Shown one piece after another: positions 43,180 through 50,355 of a stretch of DNA of 64,000 nt. Positions within the stretch are counted from its first letter, which is position 1, and each line of letters begins with the position of its first letter. Made by a program: the position numbers and the translations under genes. The DNA is from CBDDBU01 sp965226045. GTDB lineage: Bacteria; Pseudomonadota; Alphaproteobacteria; VGEJ01. Below the pieces are notes generated by a model that had not been told where the DNA came from, made no database searches, and was given only the letters and a program-made list of their open reading frames with translations. The stretch spans positions 221,708-285,707 of the forward strand of contig CBDDBU010000027.1 of assembly GCA_965226045.1 (NCBI GenBank), in the 5' to 3' direction.

Positions 43180-44538
43180 ATGAGCAATTTCCGACCGGTC
43201 GACCGGGAGACGGGGTTTCTGCTGCCGCCGTCGGTGGAGGAATGGCTTCCCGAGCGGCATCTGGCGCGCTTCGTGGTCGAGGTGATCGAGCAGTTGGACC
43301 TCTCGGCGTTCGTGAAGGCCTATCGCGGCTCGGGCTCGGCGTCCTATCACCCGAGCATGCTGCTGGGGCTTCTGGTCTACGGCTACGCCACGGGGGTGTT
43401 TTCGAGCCGCAAGTTGGAGCGCGCGACCTATGATTCTGTCGCTTTCCGCTTCATCGCGGCCAACGATCATCCCGACCACGATACCATCGCCGCGTTCCGG
43501 CGGCGTTTTCTCGACCGGATCGAAGGGCTGTTCGTCGAGGTGCTGCTGCTGGCCCGGGAAGCCGGGGTGCTGAAGCTCGGCACGGTGGCGCTGGACGGCA
43601 CCAAGGTGCACGCCAACGCGAGCCGGCACAGCGCGCTGTCGTGGAAACACGCCTGCGAGCTCGAAGCCCGGTTGAAGGCCGAGGTGGCGGAGTTGATGGC
43701 GTTGGCGGAGGCGGCCGATGGGGCGGATGTGCCCGACGGGATGTCGGTGCCCGAGGAACTGGCCCGGCGCGAGGATCGTCTGGCCCGCATCGCCGAGGCT
43801 AAGGCGGTGATCGAGGCGCGGGCGCGCGAACGCCTTGAGCGGGAACGGGCCGAGTACGAGGCGAAGCTCGAGGCGCGCGCGGAGAAGGCCGAGAAGACGG
43901 GCCGCAAGCCGGGCGGCCGTCCACCCGAGCCGCCGGTGGCCGGGCCCGGGCCGAAGGACCAGGTCAATCTGACCGACGCGGACTCGCGCATCATGCCGGT
44001 GGCCGGCGGCGGCTTCGAACAGGCCTACAACGCCCAAGCCCTGGTGGCGGCCGACAGCCTGCTGGTGGTCACCAACGACGTGGTCCAGGCCCCCAACGAC
44101 AAGCGGCAAATCGAGCCGGCGCTGGAAGCGCTCGCCCGCCTTCCCGAGGCGCTGGGCGCGCCCGAGACCCTGCTGGCGGACAGCGGCTACTTCAGCGAGG
44201 CCAACGTGAACGCCTGCGCCGAGGCCGAGATCGCGCCGTTGATCACGCCCGGCCGGGAACGCCATCATCTCTCCTGGAAGGACCGCTTCGCCGGCGCGCC
44301 GCCGCCCCCGGAGAACCCGACGCCGCTGGAAGCGATGACACATCGACTGGCGACGCCCGAGGGCCGGCAACTCTACGCCCTGCGCAAGCAAACGCCGGAA
44401 CCGGTGTTCGGCATCATCAAATCGGCCATGGGCTTCCGCCAGTTCTCGCTACGCGGCCTGGACAAGGTCACGGGCGAATGGAACCTGGTGACCCTGGCCT
44501 GGAACATAAAGAGAATGTTCACCTTGCAATACGCTTGA
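43180..44538 (+). CDS. IS1182-family transposase
   Basis: This is the 452-residue product of copy C, residue for residue the same as that encoded at 27153-28511. The start ATG at 43180 has the same GGAGG site. The identity indicates very recent copying, and the intact frame suggests that it can still act on all three copies in this window, since they share the same termini. Confidence 0.94.
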   Translation: MSNFRPVDRETGFLLPPSVEEWLPERHLARFVVEVIEQLDLSAFVKAYRGSGSASYHPSMLLGLLVYGYATGVFSSRKLERATYDSVAFRFIAANDHPDHDTIAAFRRRFLDRIEGLFVEVLLLAREAGVLKLGTVALDGTKVHANASRHSALSWKHACELEARLKAEVAELMALAEAADGADVPDGMSVPEELARREDRLARIAEAKAVIEARARERLERERAEYEAKLEARAEKAEKTGRKPGGRPPEPPVAGPGPKDQVNLTDADSRIMPVAGGGFEQAYNAQALVAADSLLVVTNDVVQAPNDKRQIEPALEALARLPEALGAPETLLADSGYFSEANVNACAEAEIAPLITPGRERHHLSWKDRFAGAPPPPENPTPLEAMTHRLATPEGRQLYALRKQTPEPVFGIIKSAMGFRQFSLRGLDKVTGEWNLVTLAWNIKRMFTLQYA

Positions 44539-44708
44539 GCAGGCGGCCGGACTCCGTACCTCGCGAAAAGGAATAAGAGTATGCTCGCCTTGCGGCACGC
44601 GCGAGCAAGCGAACGTACTTCGTGCCCTCACGAGAGGGCATAAGAGTATACTCACCCTGCGGTACGCGCGGCCAAGCGACCGCACTCCGTGTCCTCACGA
44701 AAGGCGCT
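44509..44708 (+). repeat. Three tandem 66-67-bp repeats at the 3' end of IS1182 copy C
   Basis: Same three units as at 28482-28681, shifted by the distance between the two copies (16027 bp). They cover the end of the transposase gene and most of the non-coding 3' region. Confidence 0.75.
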
Positions 44709-44777
44709 CGATCCCATGACCTCTCCACATCGCGATCCGTCCACACCCATTCTCGCGGACCTCAGTCCGACAGGCTG

Positions 44778-44848
44778 CTAGGTTCTGCGATAGGATCTTG
44801 CCCGGTGCGAGAGCCTATAGAAGAGCGCTAGGTTCTGCGATAGGATCA
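44778..44848. repeat. Pair of 20-bp direct repeats
   Basis: CTAGGTTCTGCGATAGGATC occurs at 44778-44797 and again at 44829-44848, 51 bp apart. The first copy begins with the CTAG flanking IS1182 copy C. The rest of 44782-44925 shows no gene. Confidence 0.6.
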
Positions 44849-44925
44849 AGAGCGCTGTCCCCGCGACCGGGCAGTCTCAGATTAGAGACCAACGAAGTGC
44901 ACTAACCGCACCCGCGCAAACAGGA

Positions 44926-46375
44926 GGCGATGTCCCTATCTCTGTTGAAATTCGTGGGGCAGGCGTCGCTGGTTGATGATGCTATGCTGCCTTCATGATG
45001 GTTTCAATGGCACTGTCGGCCTGAGCCTTTCTCAAGTGTTCCTGGAGAGCATTTCGGAGGATGGGCAGCTGACGATAGGCCTTGAGGCGACGGAAGGTTT
45101 TCTGGGCCTCCAGCAGGCCGGCGGCGGTCCATCTGAGCGCCATCTCGGCGTGTCTCCAGCGTTTGACGTTGCGGGTGACCTGGCGCACCGTGCCGAGCGC
45201 GTTCTCGACGATGTTGGTGCAGGCGAGCGAGCGCCGGAGTTCGTGCGGCAGGCCGAGGCGGATGACGGTGAGTATCTCGTCCAGCCCCTCCAGGATGCTG
45301 CCCGAGACGCCCGGTTCCTCATGCTCCAGACGCCGGGCCAGGTTGCGCAGCAGCCGTTCGGCCTTGTCTGCGTCGTCCTGGTCCCAGGCCTGACGGAGCG
45401 CCTTCTTGACGCTCGCATGCAAATGCAGGGGCAGGCGCTCGATGATGTTACGGCCCTTGTGGACCTGGCAGCGCTGGATGGCGGCGGCCACACCGAAGGT
45501 GTTGCGGATCGCTTTGCTGAGCGCCTTCGCGCCATCGACGATGAACAGCCGGGGCAGCGTCGGATCGAGCCCCCTGGCGAGGAGATTGTCGAGCAAGGCC
45601 TGGACGACGACAGTGTTCTCCGTCGCCCCCTCGACCACGGCCAGGACATGCTTGTCGCCGTTGCCATCGACGCCGATCGCCGCCACCAAGACATGGTCGC
45701 CGACATGCAGACCGTCGATCTGGATGACCAGCAGGTCGAGCTCCGAGAGGTCCGAGGCAAGCCAGGCCTTCATCTTCTTGCGCGACAGCGCCACAAAGCG
45801 CCGGGAAACGGCCGACTTCGAGGTGCCGTCGCCACGCGCTTTCGCCAGGTCGCCCTCGGGCAGACGGACCGCGCGGTGGTACTTGCGGGTCGACACGTTC
45901 AGCACCATCAGGTTGAGCGCCCACTCGAGCAACAGGTTGCCGTCGCGCAGCACCTGCCAGCTCTCCAAACCCACCTCCTTGCCAGCATGGTCGCGAACCC
46001 GTGGCCGCTGCACTTTCACGCGGCCGCCGTGGTAGCCGATCTCGCTCTGCGTATGGCCCCAGCGATAACCCCGACGGTTCCCATGGCGACGATGTCGGGC
46101 CCCGCACACGGTCGTGGCGTCCTCCTCCATCATCTCGGCCAAGGCCTCGACCCCGGCCAGGAGACAGAACCGATCCACGCTGAGACGGACTGCGTCCATC
46201 GCGTCTGCCAGCGGCGGCATAGGAAACGAGGTGGCAAGGGCTTTCGGGCTACTGGAACTACGGATATTCTTTCCCATGGTGTCGTTCTCCCTCTTGGGTT
46301 TGCAGCACCCGGAGCCTAACGGCTCCAGGAGAGCGACACCTACCTCAACTTTTCAACATCGACCGGGACATCTCC
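44926..46375 (-). mobile_element. IS256-type element (type a), second complete copy
   Basis: 1450 bp with the same termini as the copy at 16-1465. The left flank ends AAACAGGA and the right flank begins CACATCAC, so no target duplication is present. This points to a deletion or recombination at one end after insertion. Confidence 0.9.
44982..46277 (-). CDS. IS256-family transposase (mutator type)
   Basis: This 431-residue product differs from that at 72-1367 by Ser for Pro in LNVSTRKY. Ser is also present in the truncated remnant, so the Pro is the derived state. The complete DDE triad is kept. It could mobilise both complete copies and perhaps mediated the rearrangement that placed the Mo-hydroxylase fragment beside it. 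Confidence 0.93.
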   Translation of the reverse strand: MGKNIRSSSSPKALATSFPMPPLADAMDAVRLSVDRFCLLAGVEALAEMMEEDATTVCGARHRRHGNRRGYRWGHTQSEIGYHGGRVKVQRPRVRDHAGKEVGLESWQVLRDGNLLLEWALNLMVLNVSTRKYHRAVRLPEGDLAKARGDGTSKSAVSRRFVALSRKKMKAWLASDLSELDLLVIQIDGLHVGDHVLVAAIGVDGNGDKHVLAVVEGATENTVVVQALLDNLLARGLDPTLPRLFIVDGAKALSKAIRNTFGVAAAIQRCQVHKGRNIIERLPLHLHASVKKALRQAWDQDDADKAERLLRNLARRLEHEEPGVSGSILEGLDEILTVIRLGLPHELRRSLACTNIVENALGTVRQVTRNVKRWRHAEMALRWTAAGLLEAQKTFRRLKAYRQLPILRNALQEHLRKAQADSAIETIMKAA

Positions 46376-46882
46376 CACATCACCACCCAGCGCCCCCATA
46401 TCGACCGCCTGGCGCTGGCCGACGTGCTCGACATCCCGGCACAGCAGGTCCGGGTCATCGCGCCACGTGACCAAGGCGGCGGGTTCGGCGTCAAGGCTCC
46501 CTTCTACCGTGAGCCCAACCTGGTCTGCCACATGGCCCGCAAGCTGGGCCGCCCGGTGCGCTGGGTCGAGACCCGCGAAGAGCATCTGATGGCGGTGAGC
46601 CAAGAGCGCGACCAGACCAACTACCTCGAGCTCGCGGCCACCAAGGATGGCAAGATGTTGGCTGTCCGCAATCGTGGTATTGGCGATGCCGGCGACGGTT
46701 GCGAGGGCGTGTATTGGGGCTATCTGATGCCGTTCCTCGGCGCCGCCCTGCTGCCCAACGCCTACGATCTGCCGAAGTGCGACATCAAGCTGAAGGTCGC
46801 GGTGACCAACAAGTCGGCGACCTCGCCGGCACGCTCGTTCGGCGCCTTCCCCACCCGTTTCGCGATGGACCGCGCCGTCGAC
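46376..46882 (+). pseudogene. Fragment of a xanthine dehydrogenase/CoxL-type molybdenum hydroxylase large subunit
   Basis: 169 in-frame codons from the IS256 right end to the IS21 left end. HITTQRPHIDRLALADVLDI, VRVIAPRDQGGGFGVKAPFY, the GRPVRWVETREEHLM segment and ARSFGAFPTRFAMDRAVD match the Mo-cofactor-binding subunit of the xanthine dehydrogenase/aldehyde oxidase/CO dehydrogenase-like family (QGGGFG is the cofactor-loop motif). Both ends are cut by IS elements and neither flank continues the gene, so about 80% of the protein is missing. No start codon is near the left edge. The FAD and iron-sulfur subunits are absent. Confidence 0.85.
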
Positions 46883-47007
46883 TGTGGAACGGCGTGCAAA
46901 GTTGACCCCTGTTGAGGGGTGATCGGCGTCCAAATTTGACCCCCTGAGCCTGGCTAGTCCAAGTCACCTCGTTTTTGGGCGGACGAGGTGGTGGGGGATG
47001 TTGTGTC

Positions 47008-48511
47008 GTGGAGACGATAGCGCGGATCCGGCGGGAGTATTTCGTCAAGGGGAAGCCGATCTAAGGAGATCGTGCGGGACGTGAAGGTCTCGCGCAACAC
47101 GGTGCGCAAGGTGATCCGTTCGCAGGCGACGGCGTTCACCTACGACCGGCGGGTCCAGCCGATGCCGAAGCTGGGGCCGTGGACGGCCGAGCTGGAGCGG
47201 ATGCTGGAGGCCAACGAGACCAAGTCGAAGCGGGAGCGGCTGACGCTGCTACGGATCTCCGAAGCCCTCGAGGGTCTGGGCTATGGCGGCGGCTACGACG
47301 CGGTGCGGCGCTACGCCAAGGCGTGGCGGTGGCGCCGTTGGGCATCGACGGCGCAGACCTATGTGCCGTTGGTGTTCTCGCCGGGCGAGGCCTATCAGTT
47401 CGACTGGAGCCACGAGTACGTGGTGCTGGCGGGGGTGACGACCAAGGTCAAGGTCGCGCACGTCCGGCTGTGCCACAGCCGAATGTTCTTCGTCCGCGCT
47501 TATCCGCGCGAGAGCCAGGAGATGGTGTTCGACGCCCACGACCGGGCATTCCGGCTGTTCCAGGGTGCCTGCCGGCGAGGCATCTACGACAACATGAAGA
47601 CGGCGGTGCAGACCGTCCTCATCGGCAAGGAGCGCGCGTTCAACCGGCGCTTCGTGCAGATGTGTGGCCACTACCTGGTCGAACCGACAGCATGCACGCC
47701 GGGAGCGGGATGGGAGAAGGGGCAGGTCGAGAACCAGGTCGGGATCATCCGCGGTCGGTTCTTCACCCCGCGGCTGCGCTTCAAGACCTACGACGAGCTC
47801 AACGCCTGGCTCTTGGACCAGTGCGTCGCCTACGCCCGGCGTCATCCCCACCCGGTGTTCAAGGACAGGACTGTCTGGCAGGTGTTCGAGGACGAGCGTC
47901 CGTCCCTGGTCGGCTATCGCGGGCCGTTCGACGGCTTCCACGCGGTCCCGGCGTCGGTGTCGAAGACCTGCCTGGTGCGCTTCGACAGCAACAAGTACAG
48001 CGTGGCGGCGCGCGCCGTCGGCCGTCCGGTCGAGGTCCATGCCTACGCCGATCGCATCGTCATCCGCCAGGACGGCGAGATCGTCGCCGAGCATGCCCGG
48101 CGCTTCGGCCGCGACCAGACCGTCTATGACCCGTGGCACTAGGTGCCCGTGCTGGCGAGGAAGCCCGGTGCGCTTCGTAACGGCGCGCCGTTCAAGGACT
48201 GGGCGCTGCCCGGCGCCCTGGGTCGCGTGCGCGTCCGGCTCGCCGGCCACGACGACGGCGACAGGCAGATGGTCGAGATCCTCACCGCCGTGCTGGCGGA
48301 TGGGCTGGCGGCGGTGGAGGCCGCCTGTGCCGAGGCGCTCGCTGGCGGCGTGTGCGGCGCCGACGTCGTGCTCAACATCCTCAATCGTCGGCGCCAGCCG
48401 TCCGAGACGGCGCCGATCCCGACGCCCGCGAACCTGCGTCTTCGCTTTGAGCCGGTGGCCGATTGCACCCGCTACGACCGCTTGAGGGGGGTCGGCCATG
48501 GAGCGCCATGA
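47008..48511 (+). pseudogene. istA: istA transposase of IS21, frameshifted and with a nonsense codon
   Basis: The frame opens at the GTG at 47008 (ETIARIRREYFVKGKPI) and meets TAA at 47062-47064. It resumes in another frame with EIVRDVKVSRNTVRKVI, so about two bases are lost or one gained there. The long central part is intact, including the DDE region FDWSHEYVVLAG, RGIYDNMKTAV and EKGQVENQVG. TAG at 48140-48142 then replaces the usual Tyr codon in the family motif HYxPVLARKPGALRNGAPF; the frame continues to 48511. Two independent lesions make it a pseudogene. Confidence 0.88.
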
Positions 48512-49226
48512 GGTCCTGGAGATGATGGCCGCACTCAAGCTCGCCGGCATGCGCGACGCGTTCGACGAGGTGCTCGCCGACGGCCTCAAGCGCCAGCATC
48601 CGATGCAGCGAATCATCGGCGAGCTGTTGAAGGCCGAGATCGCCGACAAGCAGGCGCGATCCATCAAGTACCAGATGAGTGGCGCCAAGCTGCCGCTGGC
48701 CAAGGAGCTGGCCGACTTCGACTTCACCGACACCCCGGTCAACGAGCCGCTGGTCCGCGAGTTGGCGGTCGGCGGCTTCCTGGCCAACCAGCGCAACGCC
48801 GTGCTGATCGGCGGCACCGGCACCGGCAAGAGCCATCTCGCCGTCGCCATCGCGCGGGCCTGCATCCGCGATGGCGCCCGGGGCCGCTTCTTCAACGTCG
48901 TCGACCTGGTCAACCGGCTCGAGGCCGAAGCCCGCGCCGGCCGCCAGGGCCGGCTCGCCGATCAGCTGGCCCGGCGCGACCTCGTCATCCTCGACGAGCT
49001 CGGCTACCTGCCCTTCGCCCAAACCGGAGGCCAGCTGCTGTTCCACCTCGTCAGCCGGCTCTACGAGCGCACCTCGATCATCGTCACCACCAACCTGACC
49101 TTCGGCGAATGGCCGTCCGTCTTCGGCGACGCCAAGATGACCACCGCGCTCCTCGATCGTCTGACGCACCACTGCGAGATCATCGAGACCGGAAACGACT
49201 CCTGGCGCTTCAAGAATCGGTCCTAA
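48498..49226 (+). CDS. istB: IstB-like ATP-binding helper protein of IS21
   Basis: This 242-residue AAA+ ATPase that assists IstA is intact. It has the Walker A motif GGTGTGKSHLAVAIAR, Walker B LVILDELGYLPF and the sensor IIVTTNLTFGEW. The ATG at 48498 lies inside the last codons of istA, as usual in the family. With IstA broken it cannot mobilise this copy by itself, but could serve another IS21 copy elsewhere. Confidence 0.92.
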   Translation: MERHEVLEMMAALKLAGMRDAFDEVLADGLKRQHPMQRIIGELLKAEIADKQARSIKYQMSGAKLPLAKELADFDFTDTPVNEPLVRELAVGGFLANQRNAVLIGGTGTGKSHLAVAIARACIRDGARGRFFNVVDLVNRLEAEARAGRQGRLADQLARRDLVILDELGYLPFAQTGGQLLFHLVSRLYERTSIIVTTNLTFGEWPSVFGDAKMTTALLDRLTHHCEIIETGNDSWRFKNRS

Positions 49227-49516
49227 AGGCAACCCATCCACCTGCGGCCCGGTCGCCCAGGTGGCCCCACAGGAACCTCCCACACGCGGTCCGCCGCCAG
49301 CCGCGTGGTGGGCGCGTCGGCCCGCGCGCGGGCCCCTCCTATGGACTACCTGTACGACCTCCGCCGTGCATCCCCAAAGGGGTCAACATTGCACGCCGAT
49401 AGGGGGTCAATGTTCAACGCCGATTGACAGTCGGTTCTGTCCGTGCTGCCGCGAGCACCCACAGCGCCCGCGCCCGACAAGCCACTGACCGAGGCCGGCT
49501 AGCCCCCGGCGTCTCA

Positions 49517-49537
49517 CCCTCGGGCTTGACCCGAGGG
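49517..49537. repeat. REP-like palindrome
   Basis: CCCTCGGG-CTTGA-CCCGAGGG is a perfect 8-bp stem with a 5-base loop. It is followed at about 49556-49575 by a second, weaker stem of the kind GCTCGCG-TCAA-GCGCGGGC. Pairs like this, built on a gggcTTGAccc core, are dispersed between genes in many alphaproteobacteria. They lie downstream of the Dabb gene and right of the IS21 end. Confidence 0.6.
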
Positions 49538-49592
49538 CCCAGAGCCATCCCGAATGCTCGCGTCAAGCGCGGGCATAGCGGAAGGTGTCGGG

Positions 49593-49919
49593 CTAGCCGC
49601 GGGTGGTGTAGTCGAGCACGCAGACGTCCTTGATTGCGGGCGCCATCTCTTTACTCAGCGTCAAGTGCAGCTCGTTCTTTTGATAATTGTCGTGATCGCG
49701 GGCGGTCTTGAAGCTGCAATAGAGCGCATGGGTGTAGCCCTGGCTACAACCCTCGAAGTTGTACGCGGCCGAGTGCTTTTCGGCGGTGTTGGGCCCGAAT
49801 GTCAGGCCGACACAGCCCGGAGAGATCGGTTTCATGCGGCGAGCGAAGCTCTTGACCATCCGCGCGCCGTCCTCGGCGCGCCCCCGTTTGAAGCGCATCA
49901 GCACGATGTGATGAAACAT
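49593..49919 (-). CDS. Dabb (stress-responsive alpha/beta barrel) protein, first copy
   Basis: This 108-residue protein starts MFHHIVLMRFKRGRAEDGAR and ends DVCVLDYTTRG. The Dabb dimeric ferredoxin-like barrel is indicated by the N-terminal strand, THALYCSFKTARDHDNYQ and the C-terminal strand. Members include plant olivetolic acid cyclase and bacterial proteins of unknown role. It forms a pair with the next gene 7 bp upstream, which encodes a paralogue, so a heterodimer is conceivable. Confidence 0.85.
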   Translation of the reverse strand: MFHHIVLMRFKRGRAEDGARMVKSFARRMKPISPGCVGLTFGPNTAEKHSAAYNFEGCSQGYTHALYCSFKTARDHDNYQKNELHLTLSKEMAPAIKDVCVLDYTTRG

Positions 49920-49926
49920 TGGCCGC

Positions 49927-50253
49927 TCACCCGCGCGTGATGTAGTCGCAGATCACGTAATCCTTGGTCACCTTGCCCAACGGTCCGACGATCGCCTGGT
50001 GAATGGCCGATTCCTGATACCGGTCGTGGGCCTTGGCGTTGTCGAACACCGAGACGAAGACATGGGTGAAGCCTTGGGACCAACCCTTCCCCACGTGCGG
50101 TGCGGTGTACTTCTCGCAAAAATTCTCGCCGTAGTAACAACTGACCGCGCCGGGTACGCCGGCCACCACGTCACGGCAGAATTTCTTCATGCGGCGGTGA
50201 ATTCCTTTGTCGTAGCCGCGCTTGTACTTGAAGTTCACGATGTGATGAAACAT
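49927..50253 (-). CDS. Dabb (stress-responsive alpha/beta barrel) protein, second copy
   Basis: This 108-residue paralogue of the preceding protein starts MFHHIVNFKYKRGYDKGIHR, has THVFVSVFDNAKAHDRYQES and ends DYVICDYITRG. A possible ribosome-binding site GGGGGA precedes the ATG at 50253. Cysteines in SCYYGENFCEKY distinguish it from its neighbour. Function is unknown. Gene order is not linked to the downstream tryptophan gene by strand spacing alone, and there is about 100 bp to trpE(G). Confidence 0.85.
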   Translation of the reverse strand: MFHHIVNFKYKRGYDKGIHRRMKKFCRDVVAGVPGAVSCYYGENFCEKYTAPHVGKGWSQGFTHVFVSVFDNAKAHDRYQESAIHQAIVGPLGKVTKDYVICDYITRG

Positions 50254-50355
50254 CTGGTCCCCCTCGGCGATTCAACGACTGTGGCGTGCCCCTGCGCGCG
50301 ATTAGTCGCTGAACTATGACCGGACCCAGGCCGTGAGACAAGTGAATGGGACTCG

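Larger units (their letters stand above)
43100..44777 (+). mobile_element. IS1182-type element, copy C, complete
   Basis: The element is 1678 bp with ends CAGCCTGTCGGACT and flanking CTAG at 43096-43099 and 44778-44781. Transposase and tandem repeats are the same as in copy B, in the same orientation. With copy B it brackets 14.3 kb of catabolic genes as direct repeats. Confidence 0.93.
46883..49429 (+). mobile_element. IS21-type element with defective istA
   Basis: The 2.5-kb element starts TGTGGAACGGCG and ends, reversed, TGTCAATCGGCG, with further CGGCGT-N-TTGACCCC repeats inside each end, the multiple terminal repeats typical of IS21. It holds istA (broken) and istB (intact). No convincing target duplication is seen, and the left flank is a truncated gene that does not resume at the right, which indicates a deletion around the insertion. 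The last 200 bp after istB are non-coding. Confidence 0.85.

Noticed and set aside
47249..48913. 554-codon minus-strand frame across istA and istB
   Set aside because: Antisense to two recognisable IS21 genes; no domain of its own.
46873..49440. Target duplication around IS21
   Set aside because: GTCG occurs near both ends but not at matching distance; no direct repeat of 4-8 bp abuts both termini.
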